Positions 31,719 through 40,514 of a stretch of 40,644 nt of DNA are shown here, in pieces. Source of the stretch: Oscillospiraceae bacterium (GTDB lineage: Bacteria > Bacillota > Clostridia > Oscillospirales > Ruminococcaceae). A program made the position numbers and the translations under genes. The DNA is taken from the NCBI GenBank assembly GCA_018110925.1, contig JAGAZJ010000009.1, positions 1 through 40,644 on the forward strand, read 5' to 3'. The notes below the pieces were generated by a model. The model was given only the letters and a program-made list of their open reading frames with translations. It was not told the origin of the DNA and made no database searches. Positions within the stretch are counted from its first letter, which is position 1. Each line of letters begins with the position of its first letter.

Positions 31719-34541
31719 ATGCCCATAGACAAGATAATCATCAGAGGTGCAAGAGAGCACAATCTCAAAAATATTGACGTTGACCTGCCGAGAGACAAGC
31801 TCATCGTCATGACGGGACTTTCGGGATCGGGAAAGTCCTCTCTTGCCTTTGATACCATATACGCAGACGGACAGCGCCGCTATGTCGAGAGCCTGTCTTC
31901 ATATGCAAGGATGTTCTTGGGTCAGATGGACAAGCCCGATGCAGACCTTATAGAGGGTCTGTCGCCCGCCATATCCATAGACCAGAAGACAACTTCCAAA
32001 AACCCCCGTTCCACAGTGGGTACGGTCACAGAGATATACGATTATTTCAGGTTGCTCTATGCCCGTGTGGGCGTGCCTCACTGCCCCGTCTGCGGCAGAG
32101 TGATAGCACAGCAGTCGGTAGATCAGATAATAGACAAGATCTCAGCTCTGCCCGATGGCACGAAGATACAGATACTCGCCCCCATAATCAGAGGACGAAA
32201 GGGCGAGCACGTCAAGGAGCTTGACAATGCACGCCGCTCGGGCTATGTGCGTGTCAGGGCAGACGGTATAATATATGACCTGTCAGAGGAGATAAAGCTC
32301 GAAAAGAACAAGAAGCACACAATAGAGGTAGTCGTGGACCGCCTTGTGGTGAAAAAGGAAATGAGTACCCGTCTTGCCGACAGCATAGAGACCGCTGCAA
32401 GGCTTTCGGGGGGTATAATCATATGCAGTATAGTTGACGGTGAGGAGCTTTTGTTCTCACAGAACTATGCCTGCCCCGAGCACGGCGTATCCATGGAGGA
32501 TCTTACTCCGAGGATGTTCTCATTCAACAATCCCTATGGTGCGTGCCCAAAGTGTACAGGCCTCGGCGTGTTCAAAAAGATAGACCCCGACCTCATCATC
32601 CCCGACCGTTCGCTCTCAATAAGAGAGGGAGCGGTCAAGGCAAGCGGCTGGACGACTACCGACAGCAATTCCATAGCCATGATGTATTTCAAGGGAGTTG
32701 CGGAGCATTACGGTCACAGCATAGATGAGCCGCTGGAAAAGTGGTCGGATGAAGCGGTGAACGCCCTTCTTTACGGTACGGGCACAGAGAAGCTGAAACT
32801 CCACCGTGCCACAAGCTACGGAGGGGGAAACTATGAGCAGGCGTTTGAAGGCGTTGTGAACAACCTTGAACGCAGATACAGGGAATCCACATCCGACTGG
32901 AGCAAGGCGGATATAGAGCAGTATATGTCGGAAGAGCCCTGCCCCGAATGCGGCGGCAAGAGACTCAAAAAGGAGATACTTGGCGTTACCGTCGGTGATA
33001 TGAACATATCGGAGCTGACAGACCTTTCGGTAAAGAAATGCCGGGCGTTTTTTGAGAACCTGAAGCTCTCCGACAGGGATATGATGATCGCAGAGAGGAT
33101 AGTCAAGGAGATAAACGGCAGGCTCGGCTTTCTTGACAGCGTGGGTCTTGACTATCTGACCCTTTCACGCTCGGCGGGCACACTGTCGGGCGGCGAATCC
33201 CAGAGGATCCGTCTTGCAACGCAGATAGGCTCATCACTGGTGGGAGTGCTGTATATACTTGATGAGCCCTCCATCGGTCTTCATCAGAGAGACAACGACA
33301 AGCTGATAGCTACTATGCGCAGACTGCGTGACCTCGGCAATACTCTCATCGTTGTTGAGCACGATGAGGACACCATAAGAGCGGCTGATTATATCGTGGA
33401 CATAGGCCCCTATGCCGGTATACACGGCGGAGAGGTCATCGCCGCAGGCACACTTGATGATATACTGAACTGTGAGCGCTCCATAACAGGCGCATACCTG
33501 TCCGGCAGACGTCGGATACCCGTTCCCGAAAAACGCAGAAGCGGCACGGGCAAAATGCTTGTCTTCAAGGGAGCGGCGGAGAACAATCTCAAAAACATCA
33601 CCGTGTCCATCCCCCTCGGAACATTCACCTGTGTTACGGGAGTGTCGGGCTCGGGCAAGTCCTCTCTTGTAAATCAGATCATATACAAGTATTTACAGGG
33701 CAAGCTCAACCGTGCAAGGACACGCCCGGGAAAATTCTCAAGCTGTACGGGTGCGAGCTACCTTGACAAGGTCATTGCCATAGACCAGTCGCCCATAGGC
33801 AGGACGCCAAGATCCAACCCTGCCACATACACAGGCGTTTTCAACGATATAAGGGAACTGTTTTCGCAGACAAACGATGCCAAGGCCAGGGGATATACCT
33901 CGGGCAGGTTCTCGTTCAATGTCAAGGGCGGCAGATGCGAAGCCTGCGAGGGTGACGGCATAATCAAGATAGAGATGCACTTCCTTCCCGATGTATATGT
34001 GCCCTGTGAGGTCTGCAAGGGCAAGCGGTACAACAGGGAGACCCTTGAGGTGAAGTACAGGGGCAAGAGCATATATGATGTGCTTGAAATGACGGTGGAT
34101 GAGGGCGTAGAGTTCTTCGAGCACCACCAGAAGATATACAGAAAGCTCCTTACGCTACAAGAGGTAGGCCTCGGATACATAAAGATAGGTCAGCCCGCCA
34201 CCACTCTTTCGGGCGGCGAGGCTCAGAGAGTAAAGCTCGCAACGGAGCTTTCAAAGCGCTCTACGGGCAGGACCATATATATCCTCGACGAACCCACCAC
34301 AGGCCTTCATTCCGCCGATGTCCACAAGCTGCTTGAGGTGCTGGACAGGCTTGCCGATGCAGGCAATACCGTGCTGGTGATCGAGCATAATCTTGATGTG
34401 ATAAAATGTGCGGATCATATCATCGATCTCGGACCCGAGGGCGGCGACGGCGGAGGAAATATCGTTGTGTGCGGCACGCCCGAGGAGGTCGCGGAGTGTG
34501 ACGGCAGTTACACGGGACAGTATCTAAAAAAGCTCCTTTGA
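31719..34541 (+). CDS. uvrA: excinuclease ABC subunit A
   Basis: A 940-aa DNA damage sensor of nucleotide excision repair, which loads UvrB on lesions. Two ABC ATPase modules are present. The first Walker A is GLSGSGKSS (33-41) and the second GVSGSGKSS (about 641-649), with signature motifs [12 protein letters not shown] and [12 protein letters not shown]. Zinc fingers are visible at CPVCGR, CPKCTG and in the second half at CEACEGDG and [10 protein letters not shown]. Length equals canonical UvrA. The ATG at 31719 follows AGGAGAAC. There is no uvrB in the window. The permease gene begins 15 bases after its stop; uvrA itself is not a transporter partner. Confidence 0.98.
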   Translation: MPIDKIIIRGAREHNLKNIDVDLPRDKLIVMTGLSGSGKSSLAFDTIYADGQRRYVESLSSYARMFLGQMDKPDADLIEGLSPAISIDQKTTSKNPRSTVGTVTEIYDYFRLLYARVGVPHCPVCGRVIAQQSVDQIIDKISALPDGTKIQILAPIIRGRKGEHVKELDNARRSGYVRVRADGIIYDLSEEIKLEKNKKHTIEVVVDRLVVKKEMSTRLADSIETAARLSGGIIICSIVDGEELLFSQNYACPEHGVSMEDLTPRMFSFNNPYGACPKCTGLGVFKKIDPDLIIPDRSLSIREGAVKASGWTTTDSNSIAMMYFKGVAEHYGHSIDEPLEKWSDEAVNALLYGTGTEKLKLHRATSYGGGNYEQAFEGVVNNLERRYRESTSDWSKADIEQYMSEEPCPECGGKRLKKEILGVTVGDMNISELTDLSVKKCRAFFENLKLSDRDMMIAERIVKEINGRLGFLDSVGLDYLTLSRSAGTLSGGESQRIRLATQIGSSLVGVLYILDEPSIGLHQRDNDKLIATMRRLRDLGNTLIVVEHDEDTIRAADYIVDIGPYAGIHGGEVIAAGTLDDILNCERSITGAYLSGRRRIPVPEKRRSGTGKMLVFKGAAENNLKNITVSIPLGTFTCVTGVSGSGKSSLVNQIIYKYLQGKLNRARTRPGKFSSCTGASYLDKVIAIDQSPIGRTPRSNPATYTGVFNDIRELFSQTNDAKARGYTSGRFSFNVKGGRCEACEGDGIIKIEMHFLPDVYVPCEVCKGKRYNRETLEVKYRGKSIYDVLEMTVDEGVEFFEHHQKIYRKLLTLQEVGLGYIKIGQPATTLSGGEAQRVKLATELSKRSTGRTIYILDEPTTGLHSADVHKLLEVLDRLADAGNTVLVIEHNLDVIKCADHIIDLGPEGGDGGGNIVVCGTPEEVAECDGSYTGQYLKKLL

Positions 34542-34556
34542 TAAGAGGTAAGAAAT

Positions 34557-37193
34557 ATGAAACTCAGTGAGATAACCGCTAAATACCTTAAAGGTCAGAA
34601 AAAGCACACTATAATGACTGTCACGGCGGTGATAGTATCAGTGGCATTCCTGACGGTGCTGCTCAGTGCATTGTCGGTATACAGGGCTTCCGCTCTTGCG
34701 TCTGCAAGGGAGAAGGGCACATACCATGTCATATTCAACGGCCTTACCAAGGATGAGTATGTCAGCATAAAGAACATGGATCTGTTTGAAAAAACGCAGA
34801 ACTACGGCGTATCCAGCTTCACATCACGCACCGATCTTGATTTCGGTCAGATGGAGAAAGAAAACGCCCATACGGAGTATCTTGTGCTCTCCTCGCATCT
34901 TGTGGAGGATCTGTTTCTAAGAACAGACGGCGATATGGATCTGCTGCCGAAGAATATGTATATGTGCTCCGAGGGGCGTATGCCCGAAAAGGACGGCGAG
35001 ATAGCCATTTCCTATGACAGTGCGTATATGTGGGGCTATCCGGCGGTAGGTGACACCGTTGATGCCATGATAGTCAGCTGTTCAGCCAAGAAGGACAGCA
35101 CCGACAACACCCCGTTTATGAATATGGATGTGCCGCTTGTACTGGCGGAGACATTCCAGCTTGAAGAAGTAAAGAACATATCCTTTACCGTTGTGGGGTA
35201 TACCGACGAATACAACGTGGTCTCCTACAACGATACACAGCTGAAGACCTATTCATCCCAGTTCGAGCAGATGGTCGCAAGATACAAGCCCTCTGTGAAA
35301 GACATTTACTGGGGCATGGACCATGCTTTCAGAGATGTGGGACTGGAGATAGATGATTTTGAGTATTCCCTTAACAGTGAACTCCTCGATGCAGAAGGCC
35401 TGGGCGTTGATGCAAAGTTCAACACGGCGATATTCTTTGCCGTGATGTATCTTTTCATAATATTCATCATGTTCTGCGCAAGACTGGTAATAGACGATTC
35501 CTTTGAGATATCCGCAAAGGAGAGGATAAAGCAGTTCGGACTGTTAAAGGCTGTGGGAGCTTCAAAGAAGCAGATATTCAAAATGCTCGTGATAGAGGCG
35601 GTATACCTTGCAGTGCCGGGTATCATCGTCGGTGTGCTTGTGGGCACGGGGCTGTCATTTGCCATATTCTCGGTGATAAAGGCAGTGGTGTCATCATCGG
35701 ACACCGTGCTGTCAAATATGGTCTTCTCGGTAAAGCCATATGTGTATATCTCCGCGATAGTCATGGGACTTCTCTGGGTCATCATATCCGCTGTTGCAAC
35801 TGGTATGCGCTCCATACGCTCCACACCTGTTGAGACACTCACCGCCGCAGGCAGAGCGGAGCAGGTGAATGTGCCCAGACGCTCCGCAGGCACGTTCAAA
35901 CACGGTTTTATACGGACATATTCCTCGCTCAGCGTAAGGCGCAATACCAAGCGCTTCATAATTACGATAGTATCCATGGTCATGAGTATAGTGCTGTTCA
36001 CGGGATTTTCCTACGGCATAAGGCTCATGAAGGAAAACACAGAGAACGAGTATACCGTGCTGCGAGAGCCCTATGACTATTCGGTGAACTACTACACCTT
36101 TGAGCCCTCTGAAGTCTTTGATGCGGCGGACAAGATGACAGCGAACGGATTTGACGATGTGCAGATGTATTCACGCTTTCTTATGCTCGTATACAATGCC
36201 GACCTGGGAGCTGACAGCACTTACACTCCCGAAAGCGCACTTATGAACATAATGCCCGTGAACAGGCAGACCTTTGAGAAATACATAAAGACCGACATCA
36301 GCTTTGATGAATTTGAGTCATCCGGAAAACTTCTCCTGTGCGCAGATCATTACAACGAGAACTATGTGTATGATTTCAGGATGTATTCATCGGCTCCCGA
36401 AAGCATAAAGGGCAAGATGTTTTTCTCCACGGATATGCACATAGACGAGGATGATACGGAGCTGCCTGTACTGGGACTGTACTCGACCGACAACAGGCTC
36501 TACAGAACCAGAAACACCATGCCTGCCGCAATAGTATCGGACAGCACCTATATGTCTATGCTCGGTACGATCGGCAGGGATGACTACACGAACGTGAACA
36601 CCGATATCAACGGTGAGCCCGCAGATCTCTACTATTTCAAGCTGGTCGCAAATTCTGCCGATGCGAATGCCGCAAAGAAGTATCTTGACAGGAACTTCTA
36701 CAATCTGTATGAGAACAACTCAGCTTCAAGAGCCGATGCGGAGGCGCTCATAAAGGTCGTTACCATAGCAGGTTATTTTGTGGTGATGATAATATCCCTG
36801 ATAGCGGTGATAAACATTGTCAACATCATTTCTGCGAATGTACTCAACCGCTCCGCAGAGCTTGCCATGCTCAGAGCCTGCGGTATGTCGGACGGACAGC
36901 TCCATCGCCTGCTGTTCTCCGAGAGCACCATATATGCGGGCATATCCGGTCTGATATCCCTTGTGCTCGTTGAGCTTACGGTATTTGTGGTGCAGATACC
37001 TTTCAAAACAGGCTTCCATGACCTTGATTTTGACGATCTGAATTTCTCATTCTCTTATACCACACCGCTCATATATCTTGTGATAGCAGTTGCCGCCGCA
37101 TTCCTGATAGCCGCCGCCGCTTCCTATATAGCTGCAGGCAGGACTCTCCGCTCGTCGATAGTAGAGAATATCAGGAGCATGGAACAGGTGTGA
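34557..37193 (+). CDS. FtsX-like ABC-type permease
   Basis: An 878-aa membrane protein of the FtsX/MacB permease superfamily. A first helix at about 17-42 is followed by an outside domain of roughly 240 residues. The first FtsX core (about 285-425) contains GLLKAVGASKKQIFKMLVIEA. Next come a helix near 460-485, a second outside domain, and the second FtsX core (about 735-870) with AELAMLRACGMSDGQLHRLLFSES. Such permeases work with a separate ATPase (as in LolCDE, MacB or peptide sensing), but no transport ATPase gene lies beside it. Substrates are usually lipids, lipoproteins or antimicrobial peptides. The ATG at 34557 follows AGAGGTAAG. Confidence 0.88.
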   Translation: MKLSEITAKYLKGQKKHTIMTVTAVIVSVAFLTVLLSALSVYRASALASAREKGTYHVIFNGLTKDEYVSIKNMDLFEKTQNYGVSSFTSRTDLDFGQMEKENAHTEYLVLSSHLVEDLFLRTDGDMDLLPKNMYMCSEGRMPEKDGEIAISYDSAYMWGYPAVGDTVDAMIVSCSAKKDSTDNTPFMNMDVPLVLAETFQLEEVKNISFTVVGYTDEYNVVSYNDTQLKTYSSQFEQMVARYKPSVKDIYWGMDHAFRDVGLEIDDFEYSLNSELLDAEGLGVDAKFNTAIFFAVMYLFIIFIMFCARLVIDDSFEISAKERIKQFGLLKAVGASKKQIFKMLVIEAVYLAVPGIIVGVLVGTGLSFAIFSVIKAVVSSSDTVLSNMVFSVKPYVYISAIVMGLLWVIISAVATGMRSIRSTPVETLTAAGRAEQVNVPRRSAGTFKHGFIRTYSSLSVRRNTKRFIITIVSMVMSIVLFTGFSYGIRLMKENTENEYTVLREPYDYSVNYYTFEPSEVFDAADKMTANGFDDVQMYSRFLMLVYNADLGADSTYTPESALMNIMPVNRQTFEKYIKTDISFDEFESSGKLLLCADHYNENYVYDFRMYSSAPESIKGKMFFSTDMHIDEDDTELPVLGLYSTDNRLYRTRNTMPAAIVSDSTYMSMLGTIGRDDYTNVNTDINGEPADLYYFKLVANSADANAAKKYLDRNFYNLYENNSASRADAEALIKVVTIAGYFVVMIISLIAVINIVNIISANVLNRSAELAMLRACGMSDGQLHRLLFSESTIYAGISGLISLVLVELTVFVVQIPFKTGFHDLDFDDLNFSFSYTTPLIYLVIAVAAAFLIAAAASYIAAGRTLRSSIVENIRSMEQV

Positions 37194-37206
37194 TGCCGCA
37201 GATATG

Positions 37207-37248
37207 ATATGCCCCTGAAAGGTCACTTCTGATCTTTCAGGGGCATAT
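37207..37248. terminator. bidirectional terminator between the permease and membrane-protein genes
   Basis: ATATGCCCCTGAAAG (37207-37221) and CTTTCAGGGGCATAT (37234-37248) form a perfect 15-bp stem with a 12-base loop, followed by CTTTTGA. It lies between converging genes ending at 37193 and 37265. Confidence 0.88.
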
Positions 37249-37264
37249 CTTTTGATGGCCTGTT

Positions 37265-37987
37265 TTAAGATGCCTTATGCTGTGCCTTGTCTGTCATGCA
37301 CAGCAGTCCGCCGAATGTCCACAGATTTCCTATGCTTATCCAGCCGGTGGAAAGTGCATAAGCCCAGGGCTGATTTCCGCAGAGACGCATGATCACGATA
37401 TCTGCGATCCCGGACAGCACCATGAATATCCAGCACCATTTCGGATATGGGGTGTGACCTCCGGCAAATGCGGTTATCTGTGTGACTGTAAGTATCATCA
37501 TGAATACAAACAATACAACAGAGGCAGGAAGGAGAAAGGCTGCTGCAAAGGATAAGGCGCTTTCGACAGCCCCCTGCATCTGATAGCCTGTTTCGGCATC
37601 ATATATCAGATGGGATCTGAAGTGCCATATCACTGCACAGCACATTACATGGACAAATCCGCCGAATATGAGCATCCCAATTATACCGGAACGATAGATG
37701 TGAGCGAGCTTCGGAGACTGAGGCTCGATGAGACGATATATCGCAAAATAACACAGGCATTCGATAGGTATGCCGATCATCCCGAAGATGGCAGACAGGA
37801 ATATGCGTGTATCCGATACGCTTATATAGCGTGAGAAATACTGCTCCATGCCTGATAGTGTTTCATCTGCTGTTCCCCATCCGAGGAGCATATCCCCGAT
37901 AAGAACGAGCAGTGCCGCAAATATGCCGATCTTCAGCAAATGCCTAATCCTGTTACGGTCGGGTTCGTTAGTGTTGTTGTGAGCCAT
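37265..37987 (-). CDS. multi-pass membrane protein (possibly DUF6796-like)
   Basis: A 240-aa protein with about seven hydrophobic helices. The first is at about 19-36 (IGIFAALLVLIGDMLLGWG) and later ones near 60-85, 98-123, 140-165, 185-200 and 215-230. Conserved-looking residues inside the membrane include GDMLLGW, HVMCCAVIWHF and WISIGNLWTFGGL. It resembles the DUF6796 type of uncharacterised membrane proteins, but I am not sure. The ATG at 37987 follows AAAGAAAGGAAAATC. It lies 46 bases downstream of the ATC-hydrolase-family gene with no promoter or hairpin between, so it is probably the third gene of the aldo/keto reductase unit. Confidence 0.65.
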   Translation of the reverse strand: MAHNNTNEPDRNRIRHLLKIGIFAALLVLIGDMLLGWGTADETLSGMEQYFSRYISVSDTRIFLSAIFGMIGIPIECLCYFAIYRLIEPQSPKLAHIYRSGIIGMLIFGGFVHVMCCAVIWHFRSHLIYDAETGYQMQGAVESALSFAAAFLLPASVVLFVFMMILTVTQITAFAGGHTPYPKWCWIFMVLSGIADIVIMRLCGNQPWAYALSTGWISIGNLWTFGGLLCMTDKAQHKAS

Positions 37988-38033
37988 ACTCTGATTTTCC
38001 TTTCTTTTTGCGGATGAAGCGCATCTGTATTCA

Positions 38034-38663
38034 TTACAGGCGTTTGTATCCGTTGTCGCAGTAGGGGCTGCCGTCCGCCAATGTATGCTCTCTTACAAAT
38101 CGGCACGCTCCTCCAAGTTCGGTCATAGTGTAGTCAAGATGACACATGGCGGGGACAAGGTCAAAGCAACCGTATTCTTTCATGAGCGTGCAGATGCCGC
38201 ATCTTGTGAATCTGGCTTCATAGCCGCTACCGTCATCATAAGGGATATACTCCATATTCCATGAGTACGGGTTCCTGTCGGCCGCCTTCAATGCCGCACC
38301 GGCCTTTACGGAGGCTATGCCCTTGTCAGTGAATTTGCTCTTGCCGCCCATGCGGCAGAATGCCTTCACGGCGCCGTTTCGCATCGCTTTGTCATAAAAT
38401 GCCGTGAGCTTCTCAACATCGGGACGGTCTGTCATGCTCTTTACAAAGGAAATGAGCATGGCACAGTTCACTATATTGGTCACGAACCGGTCGCCCTTCT
38501 CAAATTCGGGCAGTTTGTCTATGATGCTTTTGTATACAGGCTTTGCCTTTTCTGCGGTCAGCCTTGCGGTCCTTTCGTCATATCCCATAACGGTAACAAG
38601 GCTTGCACAGAAATGCTTTTTCAGCAGTATCCACATCGCTGAGGGCAATCCCGAGTATCTCAT
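38034..38663 (-). CDS. L-2-amino-thiazoline-4-carboxylic acid hydrolase family protein
   Basis: A 209-aa protein of the ATC hydrolase family (PF14196). The family founder converts L-2-amino-thiazoline-4-carboxylate towards cysteine in Pseudomonas, but most Firmicute members are uncharacterised. Family features are the C-terminal part with FTRCGICTLMKEYGCFDLVPAMCHLDYTM and LADGSPYCDNGYKR, whose Cys and Asp residues may form the active site. The N-terminal half is helical. The ATG at 38663 follows AAAAAGGAGAAATAAA and overlaps the intergenic single base after the aldo/keto reductase stop, so they are tightly coupled. Substrate unknown. Confidence 0.82.
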   Translation of the reverse strand: MRYSGLPSAMWILLKKHFCASLVTVMGYDERTARLTAEKAKPVYKSIIDKLPEFEKGDRFVTNIVNCAMLISFVKSMTDRPDVEKLTAFYDKAMRNGAVKAFCRMGGKSKFTDKGIASVKAGAALKAADRNPYSWNMEYIPYDDGSGYEARFTRCGICTLMKEYGCFDLVPAMCHLDYTMTELGGACRFVREHTLADGSPYCDNGYKRL

Positions 38664-38664
38664 T

Positions 38665-39618
38665 TTATTTCTCCTTTTTCACAGCAAATCTGAACATATC
38701 TGCACCAAGCACTTTGACGCGTGTGCTGTCAGCCGCTTTTTCAAGATAGCTTATCTCTTTTTTTGTCAGGGTGATGTTCACGGCGTCGCTCAACTGTTTT
38801 GCCTGATAGGGACGGCGGCATCCGCAGATCGGTATTATCCCCTTTGATGAGCAGAATGTCATTGCAGTCTGCGCCGCACTTATGCCGTGGCGTTCTGCGA
38901 CCCTGTTCATCGCTTTGTAAAGGGGAGCAAGCTTTCTGCGCTTTGCCATGAAGATGAGTCTCATTATACCCATCTTGTCGCCCTTTTTAGGGGGCACGAG
39001 TATGCCCTCTTCAAGCACTGCCCATGCCCAGAACTGAATACCGTTGTCCTGACACCACTTCACAAGGCCGTTTTTCTCCCATTCTCTTGCCACAAGACTG
39101 TAATGGTTCTGTACACCGAAAAGGGGTATGCCGTGCTTTTCAAGGAGTTTCTGAGCCTTTCTGCATTCGTTGAGGGTGAAGTTTGATACGCCGATGTTCT
39201 TTATCAGCCCTTCTTTGTACAGCTCTGCCATTTCGGTGAGGTTCTCCGTTATGCAGTTGGGCAGATGTAGCCAGTATATGTCGATGTGATCCCTGCCGAA
39301 ATCCGCAAGATCCTTCATTACAGAGCGCCTTACCTGTCCTTGTTCATAGCCTGTGCCCGGGGTGTACTTTGCGGATATGACTGCATCAGCCGGGCACAGC
39401 CGCCCTATAAGCTTCTGACCCTCCCCCAGCCCGTAGTCCTGTGCGGTGTCGAATATGTACAGCCCGTTTTTCATGGCCGTTTCCACAGTGTTTTTCAGCT
39501 CCTGCTCGTCAACGCTGCTTCCTCGCAGCACCTGACCATAGAGCTTGCCGCCCCATGAATTTGTGCCCACCACCGCAGTGTGCAGAGCCGTTGTTGTATT
39601 TGCCGTTTTATCGTTCAT
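38665..39618 (-). CDS. aldo/keto reductase
   Basis: A 317-aa NAD(P)H-dependent oxidoreductase with the TIM-barrel AKR fold. The catalytic tetrad is recognisable: FDTAQDYGLGEGQKLIGR (Asp and Tyr), VISAKYTPG (Lys) and DIYWLHLPN (His). Other family segments are IGVSNFTLNEC, FGVQNHYSLVARE and IPICGCRRPYQAKQL near the cofactor end. Substrate cannot be predicted. The ATG at 39618 (MNDKTANT) follows AAGGAGAACG; the ORF could be read further upstream to 39660, but this lacks a ribosome site. It heads a leftward unit with the ATC-hydrolase-family and membrane protein genes and has a perfect consensus promoter with an inverted repeat at its start region. Confidence 0.92.
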   Translation of the reverse strand: MNDKTANTTTALHTAVVGTNSWGGKLYGQVLRGSSVDEQELKNTVETAMKNGLYIFDTAQDYGLGEGQKLIGRLCPADAVISAKYTPGTGYEQGQVRRSVMKDLADFGRDHIDIYWLHLPNCITENLTEMAELYKEGLIKNIGVSNFTLNECRKAQKLLEKHGIPLFGVQNHYSLVAREWEKNGLVKWCQDNGIQFWAWAVLEEGILVPPKKGDKMGIMRLIFMAKRRKLAPLYKAMNRVAERHGISAAQTAMTFCSSKGIIPICGCRRPYQAKQLSDAVNITLTKKEISYLEKAADSTRVKVLGADMFRFAVKKEK

Positions 39619-39684
39619 TATCCGTTCTCCTTTGCCGATATTGAATTGACATATAAACAAATGAATGGATGTTCAACTATTCAT

Positions 39685-39713
39685 ATTATAACACAACTAT
39701 TCCGATATGTCAA
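39685..39713 (-). promoter_or_regulatory. consensus promoter of the aldo/keto reductase unit
   Basis: On the minus strand TTGACA (39713-39708) and TATAAT (39690-39685) have a 17-base spacer. Just downstream, between about 39661 and 39685, are the inverted arms ATGAAT/ATTCAT separated by 12 bases, a position typical of a repressor site. Confidence 0.85.
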
Positions 39714-39755
39714 TCCCTGTCAGAAAATATCATTTGGTTCTTTATGGCGTTGATG

Positions 39756-39769
39756 TTAGCATATGCTAA
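39756..39769. repeat. 14-bp perfect palindrome
   Basis: TTAGCATATGCTAA reads the same on both strands and is followed by AT-rich TAATATTATAC. It lies at the left edge of the low-GC scar and could be a regulator site or a recombination boundary; no promoter boxes are aligned with it. Confidence 0.45.
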
Positions 39770-39836
39770 TAATATTATACACCGTTTACAGAAAAATGCA
39801 AGCACTTTTTAATACAGCGCCCATACAGAAGTTTAA

Positions 39837-39865
39837 CCCCGAAGCATTTCAAAAGCGCTTTGGGG
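39837..39865 (-). terminator. hairpin downstream of the acetyltransferase remnant
   Basis: CCCCGAAGC (39837-39845) and GCGCTTTGGGG (end 39865) can form a 9-bp stem with one G-U pair. It lies 3' of the remnant on its strand; a T-run is lacking, so it may not work. Confidence 0.4.
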
Positions 39866-39915
39866 CATTTATATGTTATACAGTTGCCATGTTAGTTCAG
39901 AATTTGTCAATCTTT

Positions 39916-40101
39916 TTATATCCTTTTCTTGAAGCAGATAATGCGATTTGCTTCATCAAATCCTATTGCCATATGAAATTTGAAACTGTCAACATTGCCC
40001 AACTCACAATCACTGGCAAACTCACTGCACCCCATTTCTTTTGCCCATTTTTCACAAGCATAAAGGAGCTCTTTTGCATAATAAAAATTTGCTTGAAACA
40101 C
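39916..40101 (-). pseudogene. truncated AAC(6')-like GNAT acetyltransferase remnant
   Basis: The 61 codons here encode only the C-terminal third of a GNAT enzyme: AKELLYACEKWAKEMGCSEFASDCELGN, then SFKFHMAIGFDEANRIICFKKRI. These match the ends of aminoglycoside 6'-N-acetyltransferase-like proteins, whose SDxELxNxxSxxFHxxxGF motif is clear. The N-terminal two thirds are missing, and a TAG at 40104-40102 blocks the frame just upstream, so no functional enzyme is made. The remaining piece lacks the acetyl-CoA loop. It abuts an hsdS fragment, which marks a deletion or recombination scar. Confidence 0.8.
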
Positions 40102-40112
40102 CTATTTCATAG

Positions 40113-40514
40113 CCTTGCCTTGAAGAACAGCAAAAAATCGCAGACTTTCTCTCCACCGTTGACGAAGTGATAGCACAATCAGAAGCGGAAGTGCAAAACC
40201 TTGAACAGCAGAAGAAAGCAGCTATGCAGAAAATCTTTTTGCAAGAGGTTCACTTTAAGCGTGAGGACGGGACGGATTATCCTGAGTGGGAAGAAAAACC
40301 TTTTGTTTCTTTCTGTGATGTTATTACCAAACAAACGGGTTTTGACTAAACTAAAACAATTAAACGAGCATTGCTTACTGAGCAGAAATATGGCACACTT
40401 CCATATTTGCAGACCAAGAATTATACAGGAATAAATTTTGATTACTCGACTGATTATTATATTCCTATTGAGGTTGCAAATCAGTTTGAACGAATAATTC
40501 TTGATGGGATTTGA
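40113..40514 (+). pseudogene. broken type I restriction specificity subunit (hsdS) fragment
   Basis: The frame starts abruptly at P-C-L-E-E-Q-Q-K-I-A-D, after a stop. It then encodes the conserved central coil of HsdS (DFLSTVDEVIAQSEAEVQNL, QQKKAAMQKIF) and the beginning of a target recognition domain (EDGTDYPEWEEKPF, DVITKQTGFD). A TAA at 40347-40349 interrupts the domain. The same frame continues with KYGTLPYLQTKNYTGINFDY and YYIPIEVANQFERIILD, then ends at TGA 40512-40514. So the fragment lacks its first recognition domain, carries a nonsense codon and is cut at its 3' end. It may be a decayed silent cassette of a phase-variable hsdS locus, or leftover from a deletion; hsdM and hsdR are not in the window. 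Confidence 0.8.

Noticed and set aside
35306-36001. 231-codon minus-strand frame
   Set aside because: Antisense to the permease gene, with no motif or ribosome site.
39763-40170. 135-codon plus-strand frame in the scar
   Set aside because: It runs antisense to the acetyltransferase remnant, whose protein match is clear, and ends in the start of the hsdS fragment; its sequence resembles no family.
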